A DNA stretch of 64,000 nucleotides from Bacillus sp. SD075 (GTDB taxonomy: Bacteria > Bacillota > Bacilli > Bacillales > DSM-1321): NCBI RefSeq assembly GCF_017355165.1, contig NZ_JADILK010000009.1, forward strand, positions 62,001-126,000. Direction: 5' to 3'. The notes under the pieces are model-generated. The model was not told the origin of the DNA. It made no database searches and was given only the letters and a program-made list of their open reading frames with translations. Below are positions 1 to 8,577 of the stretch, piece by piece (position 1 is the first letter of the stretch; every line of letters begins with the position of its first letter). The translations under genes and the position numbers were made by a program.

Positions 1-731
1 CTTGATATCCGATTTAAAAATTGTCTTGTTCGCTCTTCCTTTGGGGCATTGAAAATTTCCAATGGTGACCCTTCTTCTACAATGACCCCGCCATCCATGA
101 AAAGAACGCGATCCGATATCTCTTTAGCAAAACTCATTTCATGGGTTACAATCACCATCGTGATGCCTTCCTCTGCAATTGCTTTTATGACAGAAAGCAC
201 CTCCCCAACCAACTCTGGGTCGAGTGCCGACGTTGGCTCGTCAAATAGAATGACCTTCGGATTTAAAGCAAGTGCCCTGGTAATTCCAACCCGTTGCTGT
301 TGACCTCCTGACAATTGCGAAGGGAAATAGTTATGCTTATCTCCCAAACCCACCTTTTCCAATAACAGCTCGCTTTCCCGTTTCGCTTCGGCTTTCTTAT
401 ATTTTTTTGTAACAATTAACCCTTCCATTACATTTTCCAAAACAGTTTTATGAGCAAATAAGTTATAATGCTGAAAAACCATCGCCGATTGTCTCCTAAG
501 GGACAAGATTTGCCTTTTAGTCGCCTTCTTGGACTTCACCTGTATATCTCCCACTTGAACGATTCCCTCATCTGGTTTCTCCAAAAAATTCAAGCATCTA
601 AGCAGGGTGGTTTTCCCAGATCCACTTGGTCCTAGAATGGTAACCACTTCTCCCTTGCCTATTTTCAAATTAATTCCTTTTAAAACCGGATGCTGGTTAA
701 ATGATTTTTTTATATCTTTTAAATAAATCAT
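1..731 (-). CDS. tcyN: Cystine-type amino-acid ABC transporter ATPase (TcyN/YtmN-like), 3' end outside window
   Basis: ATP-hydrolysing subunit of a polar amino-acid importer, acting on the cytoplasmic face with the two permeases and lipoprotein encoded upstream. The reading frame is open from the ATG at 731 to the window edge, so about 243 residues are visible and only a few C-terminal residues are missing for this 245-250 residue family. Seen: Walker [10 protein letters not shown] at residues 34-42, signature LSGGQQQR, Walker B ILFDEP and the switch histidine in VTHEMSF. The ATG overlaps the permease stop codon as ATGA (728-731), implying translational coupling, and GGAGGAG precedes it. Cystine or S-alkylcysteine as substrate is inferred from the cmo genes of the same operon; sequence alone only says polar amino acid. 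Confidence 0.9.
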   Translation of the reverse strand, partial: MIYLKDIKKSFNQHPVLKGINLKIGKGEVVTILGPSGSGKTTLLRCLNFLEKPDEGIVQVGDIQVKSKKATKRQILSLRRQSAMVFQHYNLFAHKTVLENVMEGLIVTKKYKKAEAKRESELLLEKVGLGDKHNYFPSQLSGGQQQRVGITRALALNPKVILFDEPTSALDPELVGEVLSVIKAIAEEGITMVIVTHEMSFAKEISDRVLFMDGGVIVEEGSPLEIFNAPKEERTRQFLNRIS

Positions 732-1438
732 TGTACTCCTCCTCGATTATAGGCAGTGGCCTTTTTCTCAATTAAAAACGATAGCCCCTCTGCAATGATT
801 GTGAGCCCCCAATAAATTAAACCAGCAGCGATAAAAGACTCCAAAAATTTCAAATTGGTGGATGCAACAATATTGGCTGCTCCTGTCATTTCCTTTTGCG
901 ATACAATGAAAGCAATGGATGACGTATGCAGAAATCCAATGAAAATATTCGTGAAATTCGGGATGGACTGAGCAATGGCCTGTGGCAATACAATTCGCGT
1001 CATGGCTTGAAACGAATTCATACCCACGGAATAGGCTGCCTCCATTTGGCCATTGGAGACACTGATAATGCCCGATCTGAATATTTCCGAGAAATAAGCA
1101 CCCGCACTCAACGATAAGGCGGTTAAGACAAATAAAATAATCGGAATGGAATTAGATTGTATACCCAAATCAAATTTCTTAGAAATTTGATCGATTAATA
1201 ATGGAAAACCGAAATAAATGAGCATTATGTGCATGATAATCGGTGTTCCTCTAAAGAAGGAAACATAACCATTTGCAACTTCACATAGAAATTTCACTTT
1301 ATATATCCTAATCAAGGCAACAGCGAGACCGATAATAAAACCTGCAAGAAGGGGAAGTATCGTTAAGGTAAGTGTGATCGGAAGTGCTTTAATAATCTCC
1401 TTAAAAGCAGTCCAAATAAATAGAATATCAATCGTCAA
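728..1438 (-). CDS. tcyM: Amino-acid ABC transporter permease (TcyM-like)
   Basis: Inner-membrane channel subunit of the His/Glu/Gln/Cys-type ABC importer family, 236 aa, the normal length. It starts with a hydrophobic segment (about residues 15-40) and shows the permease coupling loop around [12 protein letters not shown], which contacts the ATPase. Stop overlaps the start of the ATPase gene by four bases, and the paired permease lies 20 bases upstream, so all are on one message. The two permeases probably form a heterodimer as TcyL and TcyM do in B. subtilis. Assignment to M rather than L rests on gene order and is less certain than the family call. Confidence 0.87.
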   Translation of the reverse strand: MTIDILFIWTAFKEIIKALPITLTLTILPLLAGFIIGLAVALIRIYKVKFLCEVANGYVSFFRGTPIIMHIMLIYFGFPLLIDQISKKFDLGIQSNSIPIILFVLTALSLSAGAYFSEIFRSGIISVSNGQMEAAYSVGMNSFQAMTRIVLPQAIAQSIPNFTNIFIGFLHTSSIAFIVSQKEMTGAANIVASTNLKFLESFIAAGLIYWGLTIIAEGLSFLIEKKATAYNRGGVQ

Positions 1439-1458
1439 GGCCTTCCCTCCTCCTTTTG

Positions 1459-2166
1459 TTATCCCGTAACAGACACATCAACAGTTTGATGCCGATTAAG
1501 GCGGTTTTCATAAAGTCTGAAAATCCCCTCAAACAATAGCACGACTGCATAATAGATAACAGCTAATGTGAGATAGACTTCGAGAGCATGTGCAGTTGCA
1601 GCAATTAATGTCTCTCCCCTACCCATCATATCCATTACGCCGATGGTAAAGGCAAGTGAGGTATCCTTCAAGGATCCGATAATTGAGTTTGCGATATTCG
1701 GGAAAGCGATCCGTATTGCCTGAGGAAGCACAATTCGAAAAAAACTTTGACGATTATTCATACCAACAGAATAGGCTGCTTCCGTTTGCCCATAATCGAC
1801 AGCCTTAATCGCGCCTCGGAATATTTCTGCGAAATGCGCCCCATTACTTAATGCATAAGTAATAATGACAAAATACAGAGCATCCATTCTTGAAATATCA
1901 ATATTAATGAACAAAAGGATTGCAGGCAGTCCATAAAAAACTAAAAATAATTGTATTAAAATAGGCGTTCCCCGAATGAATGAAATATACAAAATGACAA
2001 ATTGATTCAAAATAGGGATACGAAATAATCTCAGGATGGCTGCCGCTATCCCGATGAACATTCCTAATAAAACGGATGCTGCTAGAATTTGCAATGTTAC
2101 TCCAAGATAATAGATTAACGTCGGAATGAAATCGACGATTAATGAAGGATCAAATGCTTTCCCCAT
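1459..2166 (-). CDS. tcyL: Amino-acid ABC transporter permease (TcyL-like)
   Basis: Second integral-membrane subunit of the same importer, 235 aa. It carries the family coupling motif [15 protein letters not shown] and about five hydrophobic segments, the first near residues 18-40. It resembles its downstream neighbour throughout, as expected for two members of one permease family. Start ATG at 2166 has GGAGGTGC upstream. The gene is 35 bases downstream of the binding-protein gene. Function as part of a cystine or S-modified cysteine importer follows from family and operon context, not from residues diagnostic of substrate. Confidence 0.87.
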   Translation of the reverse strand: MGKAFDPSLIVDFIPTLIYYLGVTLQILAASVLLGMFIGIAAAILRLFRIPILNQFVILYISFIRGTPILIQLFLVFYGLPAILLFINIDISRMDALYFVIITYALSNGAHFAEIFRGAIKAVDYGQTEAAYSVGMNNRQSFFRIVLPQAIRIAFPNIANSIIGSLKDTSLAFTIGVMDMMGRGETLIAATAHALEVYLTLAVIYYAVVLLFEGIFRLYENRLNRHQTVDVSVTG

Positions 2167-2201
2167 GCTTTAGCACCTCCGTGCTTACTGCCACTATCAA
2201 A

Positions 2202-3026
2202 TTAAAATCCTACTGAATAGTCTGCGCCCAGCCACTTTTTACTTAGTTCGCTAACTACCCCATCTTTTTTCAGCTCCACAAGTGCTTCATCAATTCTCTT
2301 CTGTAAAGGCGTTTCTTCTTTTCTTAGCAAAAAGTATACTTTTGAATTAAGAAGGGGGTCACCTACAACCTTTTGCTGTGCATCTGCTTGTTTATTTAAG
2401 AAGTCGACTGCAAATGGTGTAGTAATGGTAGCATCCGCCCGACCAGTTTTGATTTGATTCTTCGTATCATCTACGCCTTGACCGGAATAGACAATTTCAA
2501 TACCGGCATTATTTTCTTTATTATACTTTTCAAGAAAAACAGCAGAATTGCTCGTTGCACTCACTATCGCTTTTTTTCCTTTTAGATCTTTAATGGAGTG
2601 AATATCATTGTTGTCCTGGTGAACTGTAACTTGAAGGGGAAAGACATTATATGGTTCTTTATTAAATAGAAATTTTTCTTTTCGTTCATCATTCACCTCC
2701 ATTTGGTGAGCAACAAAATCTATTTTGTTCGTTTCTAAGCTTAATAATAGATTAGAAAATTCCATCGTTTTAAATTCAAATTCATATTCAGGCAGCTTTT
2801 CATCGATTTGACGAACCAACTCGACATCATACCCTGTCAGCTTACCATTACTATCCAAAAAGCAAATATTAGGGAATTGCGTCCCCGTTCCAACAATGAT
2901 TTTCTGAACTTTTTTATCTTTTGAATCTCCAGAACTTGATTTTGCTGTACTCGTTGTTTCCTTAGAAGAGCAAGCACCCAAAAAAGTAAGTAACAGTGCC
3001 ATAACAATTAATAATGTTTTTTTCAT
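2202..3026 (-). CDS. Amino-acid-binding lipoprotein (TcyJ/TcyK-like)
   Basis: Extracytoplasmic substrate-binding subunit, 274 aa. The N-terminus is a lipoprotein signal: charged KK, a hydrophobic stretch, then lipobox LGAC with the lipidated cysteine at residue 19, followed by a Ser/Lys-rich linker. The mature part is a type-3 periplasmic-binding (SBP_bac_3) fold, with GYDVELVRQI and a later SNSAVFLEKY segment. B. subtilis has two such lipoproteins (TcyJ and TcyK) in the equivalent operon; here there is only one, so I give no J or K letter. Ligand is probably cystine, S-methylcysteine or an N-acetyl derivative, inferred from the neighbouring snaA and cmo genes. Confidence 0.85.
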   Translation of the reverse strand: MKKTLLIVMALLLTFLGACSSKETTSTAKSSSGDSKDKKVQKIIVGTGTQFPNICFLDSNGKLTGYDVELVRQIDEKLPEYEFEFKTMEFSNLLLSLETNKIDFVAHQMEVNDERKEKFLFNKEPYNVFPLQVTVHQDNNDIHSIKDLKGKKAIVSATSNSAVFLEKYNKENNAGIEIVYSGQGVDDTKNQIKTGRADATITTPFAVDFLNKQADAQQKVVGDPLLNSKVYFLLRKEETPLQKRIDEALVELKKDGVVSELSKKWLGADYSVGF

Positions 3027-3046
3027 CTCAAATTCCCCCGACGTTT

Positions 3047-3580
3047 TTAATCACTTACAATTGGGTCTTTATTTTCAAAAATGCGATACAGTGTTTCATC
3101 TAGAATTTTACGAAGATACACAATTTTTTCCCCATGGTGATCTCGTTCAGCAAAAATCTCATAGCCTCTTCTTTCATAAATGGAAACAAGCCAAGGATGA
3201 CGTTCAGCTGTCGCCAAATAGACAGCCGGCGCTTTCACATGTTTCCGAAGTGCGTTTTCTTCCACCCAGGTTAACAAAGTCGAGCCCAAACCTTTTTGTT
3301 TGTATAGGGGGTCGACCGCAAACCACCAAATGAATGGGTACGGACTGAACTGATCAGGATCATTCCATGGATGACGAACTGTCACAGTGGAAACAATTTG
3401 GCCCTCCTGTTCTAAAACATAAGTGAGATTCCGCCTAATATTATTCGTCACTAGCTGCAAATCAGCAGTCGCAGCCAAAAAGTTAATATTCAATTCTCTA
3501 ATTGGTTCATAAGCCCGAAGTGTAAGGTTTAGCACTTCGGGAGCATCCTTTACAGTGGCAAGACGAATTAGCTGTGTCAT
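3047..3580 (-). CDS. snaA: GNAT N-acetyltransferase (SnaA/YtmI-like)
   Basis: Predicted acetyl-CoA-dependent N-acetyltransferase, 177 aa from the ATG at 3580. An upstream in-frame ATG at 3607 lacks a ribosome site and would add nine residues. The acetyl-CoA loop KQKGLGSTLL and the conserved FAVDPLYKQKG strand are visible, with a C-terminal YERRGYEIF motif typical of GNAT folds. In B. subtilis the equivalent YtmI (SnaA) N-acetylates S-alkylcysteines before oxidative dealkylation. Here the gene sits between the monooxygenase genes and the transporter genes of one operon, which supports the same role. GNAT membership is certain; the substrate is inferred from context. Confidence 0.8.
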   Translation of the reverse strand: MTQLIRLATVKDAPEVLNLTLRAYEPIRELNINFLAATADLQLVTNNIRRNLTYVLEQEGQIVSTVTVRHPWNDPDQFSPYPFIWWFAVDPLYKQKGLGSTLLTWVEENALRKHVKAPAVYLATAERHPWLVSIYERRGYEIFAERDHHGEKIVYLRKILDETLYRIFENKDPIVSD

Positions 3581-3730
3581 GATTAATACCCCGTTTCCAT
3601 AACTCATTATTTATACAAGAATAGTTGGATTTAAATCAACAATTTTTCCTTTTTCACTCGTTCTAGCTCTATTTCATCTAGTTCATTTCCATTTAAGAAT
3701 TAGTCATCTTTTTTAGTCCGTTAAATTTTG

Positions 3731-3991
3731 TTATTGTAAGCGTTCGAGTACTTTTTCAAGATAGGGTATGCCAATTTCCGTAACACTCTCATATACGTTA
3801 CCTCTCCCAATTTCAATAATAGGCACATACCGAACACCATATTTGATTTCTAAAATATCTCGCCTTTCATCATGATTGGTAACATCCACCGTTTGATAAG
3901 CTATCTCCTTTTCTTTTAAATATTGTTTAACCTCTTCGCAATAGTGACAACCTTGTTTTGACCAAACCACGACGGATAACGCTTCTCCCAT
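3731..3991 (-). CDS. cmoI: Glutaredoxin-like protein (CmoI/YtnI-like)
   Basis: Small thioredoxin-fold protein, 86 aa, with the redox motif CHYC at residues 15-18 and the cis-proline VPII near residue 58. It matches YtnI (CmoI) of the B. subtilis ytmI operon in size and in lying next to the ytnJ-type monooxygenase. A likely role is reduction of a mixed disulfide or of a sulfenyl product formed during cysteine S-dealkylation. That role is inference; the redox motif is seen directly. Strong Shine-Dalgarno AAAGGAGG eight bases before the ATG. Confidence 0.82.
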   Translation of the reverse strand: MGEALSVVVWSKQGCHYCEEVKQYLKEKEIAYQTVDVTNHDERRDILEIKYGVRYVPIIEIGRGNVYESVTEIGIPYLEKVLERLQ

Positions 3992-4029
3992 TTCTTTTTC
4001 CTCCTTTAATTTTTAAAATAATACATCAA

Positions 4030-5364
4030 TTATTGATTAATCTTTTCTTTCGCATAACGATTTTCCGGGAATGGAAGCCCCAAGTTGCCTCTTAATGTTT
4101 CTGCTTCATATTCAGTACGATATATTCCCCTTTTTTGAAGGATAGGTATCACATAAGATACAAAGTCACTTAAAGCATTGGGAACACTTGAAGCAAAGAT
4201 AAATCCGTCCGCCCCCTTCTCTTCGAACCATTGCTGAATCAAATACGCCACTTTCTCTGGAGTTCCAATAAAAGAAGACCGGGGTGTAGCCTCATTAAGT
4301 GCTACTTGACGGAGCGTTAACTGTTTCTCCTTGGCCTCATGTTTAATTCGATCAGTCGTACTTCGGAAACTGTTTTTCCCGATGTCTCCGAGATCTGGGA
4401 AAGGTGCATCCAGTTCATATTGGGTAAAATCATGATGATCGAAGTATCGTCCCAAATAGTCAAGCGCCTTATCTATAGAAACCAGGTTAGCAAGTTCTTG
4501 ATATTTATGCTCAGCCTCTTCCTCAGTTGCACCAATGATTGGCGCGATACCTGGCAGAATAACAATTTCATCAGGTTTTCTTCCGAATGCAATAGCCCTG
4601 TTTTTTACATCTTGATAAAAAATCTTGGCATCTTCCAAGGTTGGTTGACCTGTAAAGATTGCATCCGCTTCTTTAGCCGCAAGATTCTTTCCAGCTTCTG
4701 ATGAACCTGCTTGAAAAACGACAGGTCTCCCCTGTTTAGATCTAGCCATGTTGAGTGGTCCTTGCACGGAGAAAAATTCTCCTTTATGTTTTAATCGATG
4801 CATTTTAGAAGGATCAAAAAACTCACCGGACTCTTTATCCCGAGTAAACGCGTCATCCTCCCATGAATCCCAAAGCCCTTTGGTAACTTGTATATATTCT
4901 GATGCTATCCGATACCGTTTGGCATGATCAGGGTGTTCTTCAATCGTTTTGTTATAGTTCAAGGCCGTACTCTCAAGAGGGGTAGTAACAAGGTTCCATC
5001 CGCCACGACCTTGACTAATGTGATCGAGTGAAGCAAATTGCCGGGCTACAGTAAATGGCTCACTGTATGAGGTGGAAACTGTTCCGACAAGTCCTATTCT
5101 TGATGTGAAAGCAGCGAGTGCGGATAAAATGGTAAGTGGTTCAAATCGATTTAAAAAATGTGGGATTGACTTCTCATTGATAAACAAACCGTCTGCAATG
5201 AAAAGTAAATCGAACTTTCCCTCTTCAGCCTTCTGGCCCTGCTCCTTATAAAATTCAAGATTAACACTGGCATCTGCTTGAATATCAGGATGTCTCCAAC
5301 CAGATATACTCCCTCCAACTCCATGAATAAGCGCTCCAAATTTCAACTTTCTCTGCTCAGACAT
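4030..5364 (-). CDS. cmoJ: FMN-dependent cysteine S-dealkylating monooxygenase (CmoJ/YtnJ-like)
   Basis: Member of the NtaA/SnaA/DszA/SoxA flavin-dependent monooxygenase family, luciferase-like fold, 444 aa from the ATG at 5364, which has AAAGGAGG seven bases upstream (a longer frame begins at 5385 from a weak TTG). Family blocks are visible: [15 protein letters not shown] near the N-terminus, the flavin-site run [10 protein letters not shown], and [14 protein letters not shown]. subtilis YtnJ (CmoJ) oxidises the S-alkyl carbon of N-acetyl-S-alkylcysteine, releasing N-acetylcysteine and an aldehyde. The cmoI, cmoO and snaA neighbours support the same pathway. Other NtaA relatives act on nitrilotriacetate or dibenzothiophene sulfone, so substrate remains inferred. 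Confidence 0.85.
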   Translation of the reverse strand: MSEQRKLKFGALIHGVGGSISGWRHPDIQADASVNLEFYKEQGQKAEEGKFDLLFIADGLFINEKSIPHFLNRFEPLTILSALAAFTSRIGLVGTVSTSYSEPFTVARQFASLDHISQGRGGWNLVTTPLESTALNYNKTIEEHPDHAKRYRIASEYIQVTKGLWDSWEDDAFTRDKESGEFFDPSKMHRLKHKGEFFSVQGPLNMARSKQGRPVVFQAGSSEAGKNLAAKEADAIFTGQPTLEDAKIFYQDVKNRAIAFGRKPDEIVILPGIAPIIGATEEEAEHKYQELANLVSIDKALDYLGRYFDHHDFTQYELDAPFPDLGDIGKNSFRSTTDRIKHEAKEKQLTLRQVALNEATPRSSFIGTPEKVAYLIQQWFEEKGADGFIFASSVPNALSDFVSYVIPILQKRGIYRTEYEAETLRGNLGLPFPENRYAKEKINQ

Positions 5365-5437
5365 CCATACTCCTCCTTTAATCAATCGGTATTTAACTTT
5401 GCGACATCCAGCATCCTCCCTAATTACTGAAGACTTT

Positions 5438-6460
5438 TTAATTTTGGCTCGTAACGTGTTTCTCTTCAGCTAAGGCTAATTGAAGCGGACTCAACAATCG
5501 AAAAGATCGGAACCTTTCTGCTTCCTTTAAAATCGGCGAATGTAGGATAAACTCATCTACCCCATACTTTTCATGTAAATTTGCTAAGACTTCCTTTACA
5601 TAAGAGGGAGTTCCAGCAATAATATTGGAATCTTGTTCTTCTATTTCGTAAGGCTCCCCAGATTGCTTCCCAAATAACTCTGCTTGCACCTGTGTTTGAA
5701 CGGTGACAGAACGACCGCTTTTAAGATGAACTTTCACAATCTTCTGATCACCCGTTAACTGTTCTGCTTCCTGTTGTGAAGGAGCAGCAATCACTGAAAC
5801 CGATACCTTAAAGCTCCCAGTTGGAAAGATACTTTGGTAAATGCGTGAAGCATCTTCGAGTACAGTCTCATTACTATTGATAAATCGGGCAAATACATAA
5901 GCTATACCCAGATCGGCTGCTAACCTGGCACTGTCAGCACTTGCACCAAGCAAAAACATCTTTGGCTTTTTGGGAGGGAGTGGTGTCGCTTGAATGCCTG
6001 CAAGCGGGTGAGTTTCATTGATTGAATTTTCGATTATTCTGTGCAAGAAAGATAACCGCTCTTCGAAATCTTTTCCATCATTCACAGTTCCAAACTGTAG
6101 TGCCTTCGTTGATAAGGGAAGACCACCTGGTGCCTTTCCGATGCCAAGGTCTACCCTGCCTGGCGAAAGATTTGATAACACATGAAAGTTTTCCGCCACT
6201 TTATATGGACTATAATGCTGAAGCATAACACCTCCGGATCCTACCCGAATCGATTTTGTTTGGGCTAATAAATAAGAAATCAATACTTCCGGGGAGGACC
6301 CCGCTAGCTGTTCGGCATGATGATGTTCCGATACCCAGAAACGGGTATATCCCCACTCTTCTGCATGTCTAGCCAGATTAATCGTTTTCTGCAGTGCATC
6401 AAATGCTGAAGTTCCTGGAAATATTGGGCTTTGATCTAAAATGCCAAGCTTATAACTCAT
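5438..6460 (-). CDS. cmoO: Luciferase-like flavin monooxygenase (CmoO/YtmO-like)
   Basis: Bacterial luciferase-family oxidoreductase of the group-1 MsnO8/YtmO type, 340 aa from the ATG at 6460 (GGGGGA six bases upstream; the frame could begin two codons earlier). Characteristic blocks: LGILDQSPI at the N-terminus, FWVSEHHH for flavin/substrate contact, [18 protein letters not shown] and [10 protein letters not shown]. It is the first structural gene after the LysR regulator, so it and the next eight genes probably form one transcript. In B. subtilis the gene belongs to the S-alkylcysteine salvage operon. An odd feature is placement: cmoO and cmoJ lead the operon here, whereas transport genes come first in B. 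subtilis. Confidence 0.83.
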   Translation of the reverse strand: MSYKLGILDQSPIFPGTSAFDALQKTINLARHAEEWGYTRFWVSEHHHAEQLAGSSPEVLISYLLAQTKSIRVGSGGVMLQHYSPYKVAENFHVLSNLSPGRVDLGIGKAPGGLPLSTKALQFGTVNDGKDFEERLSFLHRIIENSINETHPLAGIQATPLPPKKPKMFLLGASADSARLAADLGIAYVFARFINSNETVLEDASRIYQSIFPTGSFKVSVSVIAAPSQQEAEQLTGDQKIVKVHLKSGRSVTVQTQVQAELFGKQSGEPYEIEEQDSNIIAGTPSYVKEVLANLHEKYGVDEFILHSPILKEAERFRSFRLLSPLQLALAEEKHVTSQN

Positions 6461-6593
6461 ATTCAATCCCCCGCTTTAATTCAAAGTTCACTTATGCGAA
6501 TAATTATATTTTGACTTATCCTATCACCTAAAACATGCTAATGACAATGGTTTAACCAATAGAAAAAAATATTGTATGGATAGAAAAAATCTA
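6461..6593 (-). promoter_or_regulatory. Promoter/operator region of the cmo-tcy operon
   Basis: Reading on the minus strand, a short hairpin (6579-6595, six-base arms GATAGA/TCTATC) follows the regulator gene. Next comes an interrupted palindrome TGGTT-N-AACCA (6548-6558) and then a TATAAT -10 candidate near 6506-6511 with a poor -35 (TTAGGT). A weak -35 next to a dyad is what a LysR-activated promoter looks like, so I infer that the YtlI-like protein binds here. Not proven. Confidence 0.45.
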
Positions 6594-7505
6594 TCAATTC
6601 GATTGTATTTGTAATTTCTGATGGTTTTTCTCAAATTTCCGAATTGATAAAAGAATGTCTTTCCATAATAAAGGTGATTCCAACCCGTGATTTAAATGCG
6701 TTAGATAGATGTGCTGCTTTATCTTGATTAAATGTGACACATCCACTTCAACCAAAGTTCCTTGTTCTAACTCTTTTTTAATGCATAAGTACGGTAAAAA
6801 TCCGATACTGGTTCTGCTAAGAATTAGCGACTTCGCAACTTCCAGGTGATCAACCTGAAATTCAATGCGCGGCTCTACATTAGATACTTCAAAAATTTTA
6901 TGAACGTGGTTCCAGTCAAACGCACCACACTCAAAAAACACCAACGGCTCCATGGCTAATTCCTGTACTGTTAGCTCAGTTTGAAGTTGAAATGGATGAC
7001 CTGGATACACAACTAAACGAATCGAATTATCAAGGGTTTTGTAATTTTGCAGACCACTATGTGTAACATCCTTCATAAAGGCTATATCAACCTGTTTCTG
7101 AAGCAATTTTTCCATTAATGCATCATTTGTTGCTGAAATAAATTTAAAGCGTAAATTTGGGTTTTCCTTTTTCCATAGAGGAAGAGCATATGGAATAAAG
7201 TATTGCGATGTAATGATATTAGCCCCTATGGTTATTTCCTCCAGTTCTCTTCCTGTTTTCAACTGCTTTTTCCCCTGGTGAAAGGTACGAATAATTTGAT
7301 CGGCAAATGGAATGAAGGCCTTCCCTTTTTCCGTTAAAATAATCCCTCTCCCTTGCCTCTCAAATAGTACTGAATCAAGTTCACTCTCAAGCGTCTTAAT
7401 TCTTGCCGAAACAGTCGGTTGTGATAAAAACATTGCCTCTGCGGCTTTATGAAAACTATTAAGGTGAACAACATACATAAAAGCTTCAATATGATCAATA
7501 TTCAT
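6594..7505 (-). CDS. ytlI: LysR-family transcriptional activator (YtlI-like)
   Basis: LysR-type regulator, 303 aa from the ATG at 7505, which has AAAGGAG eight bases upstream and begins at the canonical LysR N-terminus (MNIDHIEAFMYVVHLNSF). The winged helix-turn-helix spans residues 1-60, with SQPTVSARIKTLE as recognition helix. The effector domain follows. It lies immediately upstream of and co-oriented with the cmo-tcy operon, like ytlI and the ytmI operon in B. subtilis, where YtlI activates the operon and is itself repressed by CymR when sulfate or cysteine is plentiful. The reading frame continues upstream without a stop to a TTG at 7583 with its own GAGGA; that would add 26 residues and cover a leader hairpin, see findings. 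Confidence 0.85.
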   Translation of the reverse strand: MNIDHIEAFMYVVHLNSFHKAAEAMFLSQPTVSARIKTLESELDSVLFERQGRGIILTEKGKAFIPFADQIIRTFHQGKKQLKTGRELEEITIGANIITSQYFIPYALPLWKKENPNLRFKFISATNDALMEKLLQKQVDIAFMKDVTHSGLQNYKTLDNSIRLVVYPGHPFQLQTELTVQELAMEPLVFFECGAFDWNHVHKIFEVSNVEPRIEFQVDHLEVAKSLILSRTSIGFLPYLCIKKELEQGTLVEVDVSHLIKIKQHIYLTHLNHGLESPLLWKDILLSIRKFEKNHQKLQIQSN

Positions 7506-7536
7506 CCTGCCAACTCCTTTTTCCAAAATGAACGCA

Positions 7537-7573
7537 AAAAGCTCCTGTTCGCTTATCGCGTTCAGGAGCTTTT
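7537..7573 (-). promoter_or_regulatory. Leader hairpin in front of the LysR gene
   Basis: Perfect 11-bp inverted repeat AAAAGCTCCTG (7537-7547) and CAGGAGCTTTT (7563-7573), with a 15-base loop that itself can form CGC-N5-GCG. On the minus strand five T residues follow the stem, so it has terminator form. It stands 32 bases before the LysR ATG, inside the transcribed leader if the promoter is upstream. It could act as an attenuator. Confidence 0.55.
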
Positions 7574-7618
7574 GGTTGTCCAATCAGCTCATCCTCTAAT
7601 AATGATTCTTTCTCCGAT

Positions 7619-7629
7619 TTTAATCCTAT
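7619..7629. promoter_or_regulatory. Possible CymR box upstream of the LysR gene
   Basis: TTTAATCCTAT differs at two positions from the AT(A/T)ATTCCTAT element reported for CymR-dependent control of ytlI and its Listeria counterpart. It lies about 115 bases upstream of the LysR start, where a promoter is expected. A short AT-rich match of this kind could be chance. Confidence 0.3.
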
Positions 7630-7729
7630 AAAACCAATAAGTAAAGTGTAATTTAATTAACTGAACAACATGCAAATCACGATATATTTATTGGGATTTC
7701 ATTCAACATGATATTCAAGGAACGCAATA

Positions 7730-7912
7730 CTATTTATAGAGAAGAAAATATAAGGATTCTAAGTAAATAAAACTAATAATTTTTTTCTCTTTCTGCCTGT
7801 CTTTCACTCTTAAGTGTGTATCAATTTCACGAAATTTGGATGGTCCATAAATTCTGCCTTCTTTATTTAAATGGTTTACCCCAATGGACTTGGCCGTTTC
7901 ATTCCATCCTGT
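7730..7912 (-). pseudogene. C-terminal fragment of an unrecognised protein
   Basis: Sixty codons are open on the minus strand directly after two consecutive TAG stops, with no usable start codon or ribosome site. The amino-acid composition looks like real coding sequence (GWNETAKSIGV, then EGRIYGPSKFREIDT). I do not recognise the family. It is best read as the tail of a decayed gene within the roughly 500-base stretch between the LysR gene and the next small ORF; the rest of that stretch is AT-rich and shows nothing else. Confidence 0.3.
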
Positions 7913-8004
7913 CTACTACGTTATATTTTTTTCTCCTTATAAAAAAGAAAAGAAAGGTCATCCTAATGGAGTAATTCCAATAATGACATAAGGAGAGAAA
8001 CTGC

Positions 8005-8217
8005 ATGCCTCAACAACAAATTGATATCAATCAATTAAATCAAGCAAAAGCAAACGTTACCCTTACGCAAACCTTACTTTCACAAGCAATTGAAAAATCT
8101 TCTTCTGATCCAACTTTGGCACAAGAAGCCATTAAACAAGCAGCTCAAGAAATCGCACAAGCCCAATCTTCCGTAAATCAGGTATACAGTGCCGTGCAAG
8201 CGCCGCAAGCGGAATGA
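8005..8217 (+). CDS. Small helical protein of unknown function
   Basis: 70-aa protein with a strong ribosome site (AAGGAGAGAAACTGC-ATG) and a terminator-like hairpin directly downstream. It is very rich in Gln, Ala and Ser with no Cys, Trp, Gly or Phe. The pattern suggests a long amphipathic helix (residues about 8-60: QLNQAKANVTLTQTLLSQAI and later AQEAIKQAAQEIAQAQ). I do not recognise the family. No signal peptide or membrane segment. It stands alone between the sulfur operon and an amino-acid permease. Composition resembles small spore or envelope-associated helical proteins, but that is only a guess. Confidence 0.6.
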   Translation: MPQQQIDINQLNQAKANVTLTQTLLSQAIEKSSSDPTLAQEAIKQAAQEIAQAQSSVNQVYSAVQAPQAE

Positions 8218-8242
8218 TTTTGGTGAAATGAAAATAAAAGAA

Positions 8243-8268
8243 GCCTATATCCCACTTGAGGAATAGGC
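8243..8268 (+). terminator. Rho-independent terminator of the 70-aa gene
   Basis: GCCTAT-a-TCC pairs with GGA-ATAGGC across a seven-base loop and is followed by CTTTTAG. Confidence 0.6.
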
Positions 8269-8320
8269 CTTTTAGTAACAAATATTTTTTGGGCATCCAT
8301 GCTTTTTCAACCCCACTTAT

Positions 8321-8467
8321 TTATGGAGGTATGCTTTGTGGAAATCTAAACGCATTGTCCGGATTATCGGATAAATCTTGCGGAAAGACACATTCCATAA
8401 GCTGTTTGATTCTTTCCCCCTGCTGGCCCTCCCTTATAATGGGGCAAAATATCTTTATTCGTGAGTT
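8321..8467 (-). pseudogene. C-terminal gene fragment running out of a 21-bp repeat
   Basis: Forty-eight minus-strand codons ending in TAA at 8321. The last part (GERIKQLMECVFPQDL, then PDNAFRFPQSIPP) reads like a real C-terminus. The first part is encoded by the 21-bp repeat units described at 8453-8509 (NSRVKLW, NSRIK). No start codon or ribosome site. I do not recognise the family. It may be a gene remnant truncated at the repeat. Confidence 0.3.
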
Positions 8468-8509
8468 CCACAGCTTTACTCTTGAATTTTACTGATTACT
8501 CGTGAATTA
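8453..8509. repeat. Array of 21-bp units, copy 1
   Basis: On the minus strand the motif AAYTCAMGARTAA recurs about every 20-21 bases (cores near 8495-8508, 8475-8488 and 8453-8467), each followed by seven or eight variable bases. Related arrays occur at about 14655-14725 and 59455-59500. Confidence 0.6.
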
Positions 8510-8533
8510 CAACAATTGACCCACAAAGACAAA

Positions 8534-8564
8534 AAAGCCCTTCTCGAATTAAGAGAAGGGCTTT
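8534..8564 (-). terminator. Terminator of the amino-acid permease gene
   Basis: Perfect 12-bp stem AAAGCCCTTCTC / GAGAAGGGCTTT with a seven-base loop and a T6 tract on the minus strand, 13 bases after the permease stop. Confidence 0.9.
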
Positions 8565-8577
8565 CAAATAGAATTTC

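Noticed and set aside
8256..8495. Plus-strand frame of 79 codons opposite the gene remnant
   Set aside because: It runs antisense to the better coding frame and through the 21-bp repeat; no ribosome site.
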